From a virus, in the IMG/VR virus record IMGVR_UViG_3300008258_000010, positions 1-36,237 of that record: 36,237 nucleotides of DNA, one strand, 5' to 3'. Below, one piece after another: positions 10,201-16,883 of the stretch. A program made the translations under genes and the position numbers. Below the pieces are notes generated by a model. The model had not been told where the DNA came from. It saw only the letters and a program-made list of their open reading frames with translations, and did no database searches. Position 1 is the first letter of the stretch. Every line of letters starts with the position of its first letter.

Positions 10201-11112
10201 CGGTATGTAGGATAGTGGGTCAAGGATTAGACCACCAACAAAGTTTCCAAAAAACTGTGTTGCTACATTTCCTGGTGTCCATCCAGAACCAGTAATAGGT
10301 CTACCAGATGAATCTAACTTTAGAGTTCCATCAGGATTGTATTCTGCACCAGTAACGGTTGCTCTTTGTCCTACTGAGAATGGGTCAAACTGAAGTTCTG
10401 AAAAACTGATACCCCAGTTTTTAGACATCCATGAAAAAGTTTGTATTGCCTCTTGGTTAGATTTTTGTTTTTCCCAAGTGCCAGAAATGTTTATCGCTCC
10501 GCCAGATACTCCAGCAACCACTGCGTCTGCTAATAATGCTGTTGTCTGACCTACACCATAGGTAAGTGCTGTTCCTAAATCAGCATGTGGCTTTTCTCTT
10601 TCTTCAAGAAAGCCCTCATTATTAAAAATCATGCTAGTAGCCCATGGGTCAGTCCATGACTTTTCTAGTTGCCTACCTAACCATGCGTTTTGTTCGTCCC
10701 AAGAGAACTCAGGTCCAGCATCAACCAAGTGGCGAACTGCCTGAGCACCTGTTCCTAGAGTAAAGAGTAAAGATGTTCCTAGACGAAGGGGTATAGATAA
10801 AATGTCTCCAACAGCACCCCAGAAATCCTGACCTTCTGCTGGAGTGGTAGGTGTGTATTTATAGCCTCTCTGAAATCCTTTAGGAAATGAAGGTGCAGGA
10901 GAGGGTGTAGGAGAAGGTGTAGAAGAAGGTGTAGAAGAAGTTGGCTTTAGGTTGTTCCTTCTTTCATCAGAAGAAATACGAAGAGCACTGCCATTACCAG
11001 AAGCCTTAACATCAACACCAGAGTTCGCTTTATCAATAGCAGAAATCCCAGTATTGTATTTTGTAAAAGTATTTAGCCTGTCGCTCCAAGCACCGTAGTC
11101 ATTAGCACTCAT
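4240..11112 (-). CDS. Giant (2,290 aa) virion protein, probably internal/ejected
   Basis: It is the largest gene of the window, about 19% of its length. Its ATG overlaps the TAA of the preceding gene by one base. Position between portal and scaffold/capsid, size, and lack of tail-tube or tape-measure neighbours suggest an internal virion or DNA-ejection protein of a short-tailed phage. A Pro/Ser/Thr-rich linker at residues 57-76 is followed by hydrophobic segments near 98-123 and 180-205; more hydrophobic stretches occur mid-protein ('SIGALFQSIVLFRAG') and later ('AAIVPFGNAFLFSMKSLV'), which could insert into the host envelope. The C-terminal 400 residues are rich in Trp, Tyr and Asn. I do not see T7- or N4-type RNA polymerase motifs, nor a clear transglycosylase or M23 site. 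It could also act like a tape measure. Confidence 0.65.
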   Translation of the reverse strand: MSANDYGAWSDRLNTFTKYNTGISAIDKANSGVDVKASGNGSALRISSDERRNNLKPTSSTPSSTPSPTPSPAPSFPKGFQRGYKYTPTTPAEGQDFWGAVGDILSIPLRLGTSLLFTLGTGAQAVRHLVDAGPEFSWDEQNAWLGRQLEKSWTDPWATSMIFNNEGFLEEREKPHADLGTALTYGVGQTTALLADAVVAGVSGGAINISGTWEKQKSNQEAIQTFSWMSKNWGISFSELQFDPFSVGQRATVTGAEYNPDGTLKLDSSGRPITGSGWTPGNVATQFFGNFVGGLILDPLSYIPLSWLGKVGKVLFSGRFLTGVGEKTVAKNIATDMSEWAGIAGLADSGVNASGRYITKEAAEAAAEQKLRYWNFAKFAAENNADVISQHTVVKSITSGEKENIAWLLGQAKTEQEVAQIILATEYGSQRAFQSLVSKQPNMKLALDEFMDGGYLARGERNGSITTIGMLDSLDHPEFLKSVIEASDLLAKDEFSTVLSNLIVKAGPEGLAGNTVIRELMPSRFGFINKFEGGKAKVGSFFVHGKTHDGSIRVERSFGNGTSFLYHQVVRPFQTSAKGMIDLEDPLGDASRKFFGMLGDIDRLSGSALSNGGYRVALSNAWRTATTPDAKAMVIQNAQELGLTLIATKQGFNKETAGALSSILMEKKRVFTENLQRDGVVVMKEGNQKIVYNDPFMVNQTPNKINIWDFAKVRDEIIKAKPQILADSPIKYNAARAGVIFKNGTVSFYNSIGALFQSIVLFRAGRTARDMFQNGVSSMLSGYGGAMAKNAINPALLLNAVENNASRAIAREMRMNLALRGYARPEKIEQSIKALDDLNIALLEQEGIRLRKIVQDVANQKISDIPYDDIPRFLASAHELSAASHYHVTTDKQAFLDLNVGAKEFSTRGIATFDNQDDALNYINKLGTDINTAKASDSLTLPDTVGKRITKDVRTKVETAIANGEIIHVRLAGRGRKWQLLDTKKFRSQTDADIAKYEIRVVSPKDAGGMTKADLLAAIDRGDSVWASRAGEKYKPLTRPEVEQMTDVSSLSGKIFAKGQIPKIVELRSYGKEIHLGSIKDLPEELAIKLGIKTQKQLDAWIASKGYDNLGFSDLVAMSKYKAARFTVTQDGKTISILNPFAADASGKEVNEALVIAVIRDLEEAGVDWTGMSFLAGQATLRDKLVAQGWMTARKGAKPIRADELSQMTVGQLTDAGMFSRSLINRLGKNAKAKLDELETSTLPINAKLANLYGVGDNELLPAILAVKQSLTNNIAQMEVLQQSLIKSRATWDKINAIKANRKHFETDGTIRVGQEDFAQSLAGIEGDIFLGKLAKSVEDVRLRDSLWKPMDAQLVTRVVKPTEVGYWDSWANVLNRNFMHDGKLDPVVRLIIEKRIAGVYDEDDLVLAVKEWLKTTEGKKYADAVGVGKKYSVVGPGTEQFIRPDKVRFEQLSAEDFAVMNIRNVDNHVGPIAADAPFLTIEEAQKYINDLRRMGVDVGDITTERITAEQWLDEMAVSQNLIATKLLKGEEISPTELQAYHLGRKAEGEQVGELIANVDMSTRYGAIGLPDIWASIADPSQRTLTQRLGREALNKWNKAITDYPQQVFFQMPMFHVAYRESLERQMIQKATARGIGIDDVRVTEAERLNIVRNARQYALNQTKKWIYSYTDGMEIRQALAAIVPFGNAFLFSMKSLVNGARYNPASAALMIYWANKLNNNTHWVDKNGNPVGFDERDENGERKAAYVQASLPEWFTNSLAGGEVKQILFNRQSLDPVFQGNYADIGDTPIAIPNPLQSFSLMPIPTIALSELVKSEAKQGGKGPATTFTEWANRVLPFGPSSTQWSWDLLMPGNTAKQLWDSPKWWNEEGQGIWTRSYLNSVQYVNGQYLLGKYPEIDSLPSQAQKDKALLQKAKDYTGAIFWLKAFSDFVSPVATTYITPGDIARKAYKSNQDKAQAEFDSYGTTYDERLKVWESKYGRGYTVKDMALYNTMYENEEWWAASISPTFNQYGIEYNTDSLTRLERNKGLIKSVQDYGTVVGMNDGDIRDVLSWIVNDGRRNPGAAFDENSYAALQSDYLNPRTPTEYSTYIRIQRGWYAYNNGYTIPTASGQGEKLPGIKWLQNNLMNPTANPSDTAEIKPFYYQGRYISGTYGYWKNKLTNALYNDKQFGAVWQSDKKKAIDPNKYNDLAGVWQSIIWNGYGSDGKPLSGNTKVETQLDRDIATFLIARYNRQKELRERGQLTGRGTLAQNPDIKDAWYNDLEPLLNGSNPDFEDWYYNFRWNEDSLN
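10892..10939. repeat. Four 12-bp tandem repeats in the giant gene
   Basis: Units are GGTGCAGGAGAG, GGTGTAGGAGAA, GGTGTAGAAGAA and GGTGTAGAAGAA. On the minus strand they encode the STPSSTPSPTPSPAPS linker of the giant protein. The unit is a whole number of codons, so copy-number change would keep the frame and only alter linker length. Confidence 0.85.
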
Positions 11113-11588
11113 TAAAGAAGTTCACTCCTCAACTGGCGGTAAAGGTTGAGTGTTCCTTGGGTAGCAGCACCTCTACTAATAGAGTCTTGCAGAACACCGA
11201 GAACAAGCAATGCTCTCTGTCTGTCTTCCTGTGTGATTTGCTGGTTAGGTAGATTTAATGCTTCACTTCCAGCACCAGGACCGAAAGGCATACCAGCAGT
11301 TAGGGGTTCCATAGGTCTTTGGGTTGGTTCAGATAGGGGAATAGGAGCAGCAACTGGCTTGACTTCCTGCATTGGAATGCCAGTTGGAATAGCCTGAGCA
11401 GCAGCAAGTGGAGCCTGAGCCTGAATAGCATTCAGTTCTTGATTCTCACCATAAGCCATACCAGTGACTTTTTGCTGTGCTTGTCTTGTATCAGCAGGAC
11501 CACCATCGGTTCTCTTGCTCATTTTACCTGGACCTGATACTGGTGCAGGATTTTCGGGCTTTCTGTAGCCACCACGGTTTTCAGCCAT
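11112..11588 (-). CDS. Small Pro/Ala/Gln-rich phage protein after portal
   Basis: With the chosen start it has 158 aa. The N-terminus (AENRGGYRKPENPAPVSGPG, then 'KMSKRTDGG') matches a small protein that I know in this position in many actinophages, whose function is not established to my knowledge. The centre is low-complexity (Pro, Ala, Gln, Met), and the C-terminus is a helical 'QEDRQRALLVLGVLQDSISR' segment ending 'YRQLRSELL'. It is probably virion-associated or an assembly adaptor between portal and internal protein. ATG 11594 directly abuts the Shine-Dalgarno TAGGAG, so ATG 11588 (6-base spacing) is preferred. It is the first gene after late promoter element B, and its stop overlaps the start of the giant gene. 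Confidence 0.7.
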   Translation of the reverse strand: MAENRGGYRKPENPAPVSGPGKMSKRTDGGPADTRQAQQKVTGMAYGENQELNAIQAQAPLAAAQAIPTGIPMQEVKPVAAPIPLSEPTQRPMEPLTAGMPFGPGAGSEALNLPNQQITQEDRQRALLVLGVLQDSISRGAATQGTLNLYRQLRSELL

Positions 11589-11642
11589 CTTCATCTCCTA
11601 AATGTTCATTGAGGAACTACCTCAAAGATAGATTTATTCACC
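11589..11642 (-). promoter_or_regulatory. Leader downstream of element B, with hairpin
   Basis: It is a short leader of the mRNA expected from element B. TTGAGG (11609-11614) pairs with CCTCAA (11620-11625) across a 5-base loop. The stretch just after the -10 box (GTGAATAAA on the minus strand) is shared with element C. Confidence 0.4.
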
Positions 11643-11645
11643 CTT

Positions 11646-11675
11646 AGTATAGGGTTTTCCTGTAGTATTCCTGAC
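11646..11675 (-). promoter_or_regulatory. Late promoter element B (copy 2 of 3)
   Basis: On the minus strand it reads GTCAGGAA (11675-11668), 16 bp ending in CCC, then TATACT (11651-11646). The first G overlaps the portal stop codon (TAG, then TCAGGAA), exactly as in element C. It would drive the genes from 11588 leftwards, including the giant virion protein. Confidence 0.75.
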
Positions 11676-13555
11676 TAAATAGCAGTCCTACGCTGGACAG
11701 AAGCCCCAAGGTTAGGTCTTCCACCTGCTCCAAGCCCTGCTAGAAGGGTCATTAGGTCAGGTTGACCACCAGGAGCCATGCCCTGTTGTCCAGGTGCTAC
11801 GCCTTGCATAGTGCCCTGTGGGGTCATTCCTTCAGGTAGTTGTTCTTCTGGAGCCATACCACCCATCATTTCCTGCATAGCCATTTCTTCTGGGCTCATT
11901 GTAGGTTCTTCTGGTGTTTCTACTTCTGGTTCTGGCTCTGGAGTAAACGCTTCTACAACAGAATCAGCAAGGGACTTACCTTTTCTACGGTCATCAATAA
12001 CCTTGGCAAGAGCCTTAATAGGACCTTGAACATCTTGACCCTGTGCAGCCAAAGCAGGAATAGATTGTGCATAACCCATCAGAGCCTGTTTAGCAGATTC
12101 TTCTAGGTCTTCAATGTCAATCTTTCTGGCTTCATCTTCAACATTGATGTCAACAGGAAGTTCTCTACGCATAAAGTCACGAGAGAACATCTTCTCTGCA
12201 CGAGCCTGTAGAGCAAAGACCAACCAACGGTTAGGGTCTAGACCAGCCATCAAACCATAGCGAACATCAATACTGTAGTCGTTGTTGATTGCTTTGCTAG
12301 GTGTGTATTCAATGTCAAATGGAGTTCCATTCATAGAACCACGAAGCGACTTCTTTACATCATTGAAAATGTGGCAGTCAACTTCAAAACATAGCGAAAT
12401 GATTTCCTGTAGTACACGAGCAAAGATTGCTTGGTGAGCGGTAATCTGTGATTCGTAACCACCGAGAAGAGCCTGAACACCCTTACCAGTAACAATGCTG
12501 GCGTTGGTCTGACCTGTTCTCATTTCTGGGAAACGGCTACCAAGTTGTAGTTCACGGTCTAGTTGTGCTTGCTCTTGGAAAGCAGCAGCAGGAATCTCTA
12601 GAGGAACACGACCTACACCCTGTGGGTTGTTAGTGCGGATAGTGGCACCAGGACCAATAGGAACTTCTGGCACATCCATAGGAACAACTAGTGGAGCGTT
12701 TACAGATTCGTGTGCAGCCTGTAGCGATAGAAGTGCAAGACGAGCCTTAGCCATCTGCACAAAGATTACATCGTCAAACTGACCACGAGGAATGTCAGAG
12801 ATGCCTGGGCGTTGTGCAATACGCACCATGACTTTGCCGATTGGGTTAGGGGTCTTCTCAAGAATCATTCCCTTAACTGTGTCAGTGCCAAACATACCTT
12901 GACCACCAACGCTAGGAATAAATGCTAAGTCCCAGTCCTTGTCGTGATACATAACAACTTCAATGTCGTTACCGCCATAAAGACCTCTGTCTTTTTCTTT
13001 AGAAAGTTTGACAGCATACTCTGGGTATAGAACTGCAAGAGTGTCTTTGTTTACAAGCACACGCTGGAATAGTGATACCACACGACCAAAGCGGTCAATC
13101 TCTGGATAGCATCCAACTGGGTCAAGTGTGCGGATAACTGGCATCTGGCTTTCATAGTCAACCTCTACACGAATAGGTAAGAAACCATAAGTGACATACT
13201 GGTCTGCAGCGGTATACATCTGCACCTGTAAATCAGAGTTGGTTACATAACCGAGAGCAACCTTAGTCTTGATGGATGCCATCTCTCTTGCACGGTCTGA
13301 TGTCATGGTCATGCTACCTGCAGTAAATGTAGGAAGCGGAGCAATCATCTCAGACATGTCACGAGCAGCGACATCTATGATGTTGGCTACGATAGGTTCC
13401 TGCCACGGTCCAGTCTCTGGGAACACATCTGGAGCGACTTCAGACATCCTACCCATACGGATAGAACGAACCTGAGCCATGCGTGAATCACGCTGTGAAT
13501 AGCGATTACGGATGCGTGTGAAACGGTCGCTAATGTTTTCAATGTTTATTGTCAT
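11675..13555 (-). CDS. Portal protein
   Basis: It forms the dodecameric ring at one capsid vertex through which DNA enters and leaves and to which terminase and tail connector bind. The protein has 626 aa. Family-like blocks: 'WQEPIVANIIDVAARDMSEM' near the start, 'QYVTYGFLPIRVEVD' (wing/stem), 'LDPVGCYPEIDRFGRVVSLF', and 'SIVTGKGVQALLGGYESQI' before the long helical part. The C-terminal 110 residues are acidic and Pro/Met/Gly-rich (PEPEPEVETPEEPTMSPEEM), a disordered tail that often faces the capsid lumen. ATG has GGAG at 5-base spacing, 9 bp after terminase. The order terminase-portal supports the call. The stop overlaps promoter element B. Confidence 0.85.
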   Translation of the reverse strand: MTINIENISDRFTRIRNRYSQRDSRMAQVRSIRMGRMSEVAPDVFPETGPWQEPIVANIIDVAARDMSEMIAPLPTFTAGSMTMTSDRAREMASIKTKVALGYVTNSDLQVQMYTAADQYVTYGFLPIRVEVDYESQMPVIRTLDPVGCYPEIDRFGRVVSLFQRVLVNKDTLAVLYPEYAVKLSKEKDRGLYGGNDIEVVMYHDKDWDLAFIPSVGGQGMFGTDTVKGMILEKTPNPIGKVMVRIAQRPGISDIPRGQFDDVIFVQMAKARLALLSLQAAHESVNAPLVVPMDVPEVPIGPGATIRTNNPQGVGRVPLEIPAAAFQEQAQLDRELQLGSRFPEMRTGQTNASIVTGKGVQALLGGYESQITAHQAIFARVLQEIISLCFEVDCHIFNDVKKSLRGSMNGTPFDIEYTPSKAINNDYSIDVRYGLMAGLDPNRWLVFALQARAEKMFSRDFMRRELPVDINVEDEARKIDIEDLEESAKQALMGYAQSIPALAAQGQDVQGPIKALAKVIDDRRKGKSLADSVVEAFTPEPEPEVETPEEPTMSPEEMAMQEMMGGMAPEEQLPEGMTPQGTMQGVAPGQQGMAPGGQPDLMTLLAGLGAGGRPNLGASVQRRTAI

Positions 13556-13564
13556 AATGACTCC

Positions 13565-15424
13565 TTAGAATCCGCTCCCCCAGTAACTACGAACATAAAC
13601 AGCATCTTGTGAACCAACAATGGCTCTATCTTGCATGTCCTGTCTAGTCATAAAGGGACTATTACGGAAATAGTTTTTTCTTTCAGCCCTTGAAACTAAC
13701 TCAAGAGCCCTAAGTTCTGCGAACCAAAGAGCCATAACAATGTCTGTCTTGATGCCCTTTGGTGGGTTTGGTTGCCAAGTAACTAACTGTTCAATCAGCG
13801 ACTTGACACGCTGAATGTCAGACCTAGGTAGTGTAATCATGTTCTGAGAAAACAAAGTGCTCATAGCCATTACACCAAAGTTAGGGTCGTGCTTGTTATT
13901 GTTTGTCATGTGTTCAGTTAGCATTACTCCTCGTGAAGCCAGATACTCATTTATTTCTGGGTCACGAGTAAGGAATGTTTGGAAAGCGTTTCTTTCGATA
14001 CGCCATTCCTTGATACCGTAGCGGTCAGTCCAGTCTCTAATCAGAGCCTTTGTTTCCTCTGGTTTAGAACCAGCACGGTTACTTATGTCAATGACATGTC
14101 TTTTACCTGTCTGTAAATCTACTCCTAATACCACCGCAGCAGTGTAGCCAGTAGAAGCAGGGTCAAGACCAGCAAGAATGTAGAGTCCATCCATACCACC
14201 ATCTCTTCCGAGATTCTCGTCATCTGGAATGTCTCCTGTCTGTCTTGCTTGGCAAGCACGAGACACATGCTCAGGGTCAAACACAGAGTCCTGTGCTACC
14301 TGTTCCTGTTGATAAATACGACTCCATAGTGCAGGAGCAATACCATCACGCAAATCTTTTAGCGTTTCGCCATCCCAGCGTCTGTATAAACCATTTGCAT
14401 CTGGTTCTTCGTCTGGGTCAGCAGGGGCATCGCTATACGCCCACAGTGTTTTCCAGTTCTTAGGGTCATCATCGAACTCTAGAACTGCTGGTTGTAGCAA
14501 GTAAGTCCAAGGCTGTGCTTGTCCATAGTATCTATCTGGGTTACGCAACTCAGAATACAAATCCTTAGCAGCGATACGAGTTCCAACAACAAGCAAGCGA
14601 CCTGTTCTTGGAGCAAGACGAGAGCCTACGATACCTAGTAGCCAGTCAATCTGCTTCTCATACTCACCAACATTTGTATTATCAATAGCGTCATCCACAA
14701 CAATCAAATCTGCACGAGCACCATAGACCTGACCACGAATACCAACAGCCTGAACTGTAGGGTCCTTCGCTTCAGCAGACCTACCTGAAATGTAGAACTG
14801 ACTTTGCTTCCAAGAAGCAGAACCTTCCTGCCATCCACCTGGAGGACCAAAAGTTTCTTGCAGTTTGCTGTATTGAGGATTAGTTAAACGCTCTTTAATC
14901 TGTAGCAAGAACTGCTCAGACAAACGCTGTGCCTTAGATACAACAATAACCTTCAAGTCTGGGTTCTTCATAATCCGCCAAATCACATAGTTCACCGTGA
15001 TAGTTGTGGACTTAGCGTGACCTGGAGGAGTATTGATAATAAGCCTTGAAGGTCTACCCTCTTCATAAGTCATCGCTGGATGCAGTTCTCTAGGAGGTCT
15101 ACCCTCAAGCATGTCAAACCATTGAAGTTGGTGTGGAAACAGTTTGTTCCCTAAATACACTTCACAAAACTCAGGAAAATCTGGAACAGGAATCTCGTCA
15201 TAGAGACCATTCTTTTTATCTTTAAGAACGCCCCTGATACGAGTAATCTCGTCAGCGAACTCTCTGTCACGCTTACGCCATTCCTCATAGGTTCGAACTG
15301 AACGACCAATCTGAGCAAGACCATCCCTAATAGACATACCCTGATAGAGCAGTTTCTTAAGTTCCGCCTTGGCTTCAGTGGCGTTCAGTTTCGCACCAGC
15401 ACCAGTTTTCTTGTAGTTAGCCAA
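13565..15424 (-). CDS. terL: Terminase large subunit, with an N-terminal HTH-like domain
   Basis: This is the ATP-driven motor and nuclease that packages DNA into the procapsid; it has 619 aa. The ATPase shows Walker A PPGHAKST (133-140) and Walker B LIVVDD (240-245). The RNase H-like nuclease begins with 'LAGLDPASTGYTAAVVLGVD', the first catalytic Asp being in GLDPAS; 'WRIERNAFQ' and 'KTDIVMALWFAEL' supply later acidic residues. Residues about 15-65 (a helical stretch with 'LLYQGMSIRDGLAQIGRSVR' and 'TYEEWRKRDREFADEI') look like a helix-turn-helix of the kind normally found in small terminase subunits, so this protein may carry its own DNA-recognition domain. No separate small terminase is recognisable. 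The start codon is TTG, with TAGGGA upstream; no ATG fits better. Confidence 0.93.
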   Translation of the reverse strand: MANYKKTGAGAKLNATEAKAELKKLLYQGMSIRDGLAQIGRSVRTYEEWRKRDREFADEITRIRGVLKDKKNGLYDEIPVPDFPEFCEVYLGNKLFPHQLQWFDMLEGRPPRELHPAMTYEEGRPSRLIINTPPGHAKSTTITVNYVIWRIMKNPDLKVIVVSKAQRLSEQFLLQIKERLTNPQYSKLQETFGPPGGWQEGSASWKQSQFYISGRSAEAKDPTVQAVGIRGQVYGARADLIVVDDAIDNTNVGEYEKQIDWLLGIVGSRLAPRTGRLLVVGTRIAAKDLYSELRNPDRYYGQAQPWTYLLQPAVLEFDDDPKNWKTLWAYSDAPADPDEEPDANGLYRRWDGETLKDLRDGIAPALWSRIYQQEQVAQDSVFDPEHVSRACQARQTGDIPDDENLGRDGGMDGLYILAGLDPASTGYTAAVVLGVDLQTGKRHVIDISNRAGSKPEETKALIRDWTDRYGIKEWRIERNAFQTFLTRDPEINEYLASRGVMLTEHMTNNNKHDPNFGVMAMSTLFSQNMITLPRSDIQRVKSLIEQLVTWQPNPPKGIKTDIVMALWFAELRALELVSRAERKNYFRNSPFMTRQDMQDRAIVGSQDAVYVRSYWGSGF

Positions 15425-15433
15425 GAGTAATCC

Positions 15434-15748
15434 CTACTTACTACCCTTTTGTCTTTTAATGACAGGAGCAGTTGGGTTATACCCAGGAATGTCTGTGCGA
15501 GCCTTGTTAGCCCAACGACCATACTCAGCAACAGACTTGTTTACATCAAGCAACGACTGTCTAGCCTTGTCTAGTTTTCTTGCCATAGGACCTTCAGGCT
15601 GACCAGCAATACCAAGTTTGGCATTAGGACCACGGTAAGCATCATAAACAGCAGACTTCAACTCACCCCTTGCTTTAGCAACAATCATCTCTTTGCCGTT
15701 TTCAACATCAGACTTAGTTACACGCTTTGGCTTCTTAGGGGTAGGCAT
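15434..15748 (-). CDS. Basic 104-aa protein upstream of terminase
   Basis: The protein is very basic, with an N-terminal TPKKPKRVTKSDVENGKE segment, a helical middle ('AKARGELKSAVYDAYRG', 'ARKLDKARQSLLDVNKSVAE') and a 'YGRWANKARTDIPGYNP' C-terminal part. It lies 9 bp upstream of the terminase start. Position would suit a small terminase subunit, but the size is small and I see no clear HTH, so I leave the function open; a virion- or DNA-binding protein is equally possible. The ATG shares one base with the stop of the preceding mini-gene (TAATG). Confidence 0.65.
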   Translation of the reverse strand: MPTPKKPKRVTKSDVENGKEMIVAKARGELKSAVYDAYRGPNAKLGIAGQPEGPMARKLDKARQSLLDVNKSVAEYGRWANKARTDIPGYNPTAPVIKRQKGSK

Positions 15749-15897
15749 TATTTCTTACCCTTCTTCGCCCCTGCTTTACCGTATTCCTTGATACGCTCAG
15801 ACATAGACTCTTTTTTCTCGTGTGCCTTCATAGACTTAGCACTCTTGTATTTTTCTCCAGTTGACTTCTCAACCTTCATTTTCTTTTTCATTGGCAT
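15748..15897 (-). CDS. Lys-rich mini-protein (49 aa)
   Basis: It starts MPMKKKMKVEKSTGEKYKSA and ends KAGAKKGKK; about a third of residues are lysine. Start and stop each overlap the neighbouring gene by one base (TAATG at both ends), which strongly supports it as a real translationally coupled gene. It is one of four consecutive basic proteins between the peptidase and the terminase. A nucleic-acid-binding or DNA-condensing role is possible but unproven. Confidence 0.65.
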   Translation of the reverse strand: MPMKKKMKVEKSTGEKYKSAKSMKAHEKKESMSERIKEYGKAGAKKGKK

Positions 15898-16055
15898 TAT
15901 TTCTTCTTCTTTCTGCTGACAGCAGCATTATCCACAAGATTGGGATAAGGTCTGCCAGCCTTTTTTGCTCTAGCCTTTGCTTCAGCCTTCTGCCTAGGCG
16001 TTAAAGGCGTAGATTTCTTTTTCGGATTTTTAGAATCCCAGAACTTTTTTTCCAT
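15897..16055 (-). CDS. Lys-rich mini-protein (52 aa)
   Basis: It starts MEKKFWDSKNPKKKSTPLTP, has a helical basic middle (RQKAEAKARAKKAGRPYPN) and ends SRKKKK. The ATG lies 2 bp after the stop of the 88-aa gene and its TAA overlaps the next ATG by one base. It is coupled in the same chain of small basic genes as its neighbours. Function unknown. A TTATCCACA match to the DnaA box lies inside it at 15928-15936 but stands alone and is probably chance. Confidence 0.65.
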   Translation of the reverse strand: MEKKFWDSKNPKKKSTPLTPRQKAEAKARAKKAGRPYPNLVDNAAVSRKKKK

Positions 16056-16057
16056 AA

Positions 16058-16324
16058 CTACCACTTCACCTTATCTGCCCAGTACGCTGCAGACATTTTG
16101 CCTTTGGCAATGTTTGCTTTGTGACGAGCCTTGAATGCTTCGTTCCTCTTAGAGCCATCAGGAGAACCCTGCACACCCTGCTGACCGAAACGAATAGTCT
16201 TTACTTGGTCACCTTCCTTAGCCACAACAACATGGCTCTTAGTTGGATGGTTAGGAGTTCTCTTAGGTTTGTTATAACCAGAAACACCTACTCGCTCAAG
16301 ACGAGAATCTTTTTTCTTCGGCAT
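16058..16324 (-). CDS. Conserved basic phage protein (88 aa), DUF5872/DUF6321-like
   Basis: The sequence 'YNKPKRTPNHPTKSHVVVAK', then 'VKTIRFGQQGVQGS', 'FKARHKANIAKGKMSAAYWA' and 'DKVKW' at the C-terminus, is a pattern I recognise from a small conserved family of unknown function in marine and freshwater phages (DUF5872/DUF6321 type; the exact family number is from memory). The ATG overlaps the TAA of the M23 peptidase gene by one base. No catalytic residues are evident. Basic charge suggests contact with nucleic acid or an assembly function. Confidence 0.7.
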   Translation of the reverse strand: MPKKKDSRLERVGVSGYNKPKRTPNHPTKSHVVVAKEGDQVKTIRFGQQGVQGSPDGSKRNEAFKARHKANIAKGKMSAAYWADKVKW

Positions 16325-16743
16325 TACTTAAAACGCTCCCAAAGGTCTCTAAGGTCTTTGATGTCAGCAGTAATAAGGTTCTTCTTGATACCGTAAGTCA
16401 CATGCAAATGATTTCCAGTTGAGGCGGTACCAGTTGTTCCAACAAGACCAACGATGGTCTCACCAGCAACAACCTTATCGCCCTGCTTAAGTTCGGACGG
16501 TTTTTGGAAATGAGCGTACAAAATAAAGTGCTTGTCATAAGTTGACTGAATGAGATAGTTACCCAAGACTTTGGTTTCACCAACCTCCATTACAGTGCCA
16601 CCAGTAATAGCCTTAATCTTGCTACCACCTGCTACACTCCAGTCAACACCTCTATGAGGGTTAGTGCGGTAAGACGCAAAGTTCTTAAACTCGTCTCCAC
16701 GCTTTGCCTTTGGAAAAGGCTCAATGTAAATCGCTTCAGGCAT
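16324..16743 (-). CDS. M23 family metallopeptidase (endolysin or virion peptidase)
   Basis: It is a zinc endopeptidase predicted to cut peptidoglycan cross-bridges. All zinc and catalytic signatures are visible: H30-x3-D34 (HRGVD), H78 in 'LYAHF', and H112-x-H114 (HLH), in the order of LytM/M23 enzymes. At 139 aa it is little more than the bare catalytic domain: no signal peptide, no cell-wall-binding domain. It could be the endolysin, needing a holin, or a virion-associated enzyme helping DNA entry; the position at the head of the late operon, directly downstream of promoter element C, does not decide. ATG with AGGAG at 6-base spacing. Holin candidates lie far away in the other late block (25.5-27.1 and 30 kb). 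Confidence 0.85.
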   Translation of the reverse strand: MPEAIYIEPFPKAKRGDEFKNFASYRTNPHRGVDWSVAGGSKIKAITGGTVMEVGETKVLGNYLIQSTYDKHFILYAHFQKPSELKQGDKVVAGETIVGLVGTTGTASTGNHLHVTYGIKKNLITADIKDLRDLWERFK

Positions 16744-16883
16744 GTATTTCTCCTATGTAGTTAGTTGGTGTGAGACCCACCTCAGCACACCGAGACCCTC
16801 AGACCGTTCTGTGTGGGAAGAGTAGCACATCAGGACAGGCACTGACCCTATTGGTATTTCTACCAAACTGTTTATTCACAAGG
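16744..16883 (-). promoter_or_regulatory. Structured 5' leader of the peptidase mRNA
   Basis: It is about 130 nt of non-coding sequence between element C and the peptidase start. On the minus strand TTGGTA and TACCAA (16866-16861, 16856-16851) enclose a GAAA tetraloop near the 5' end. Further along, GGTGTG and CACACC can pair in the stretch near 16763-16791. No ORF of note is found. A role as a stabilising or regulatory leader is inferred. Confidence 0.45.

Noticed and set aside
4240-11112. Giant protein as an N4-like virion RNA polymerase
   Set aside because: I could not find T7/N4-type polymerase motifs (DxxGR, motif A/B/C residues) by reading; position alone is not enough.
15928-15936. 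Fourth DnaA box TTATCCACA
   Set aside because: It is single, lies inside a coding gene and has no iterons around it; one 9-mer match is expected by chance.
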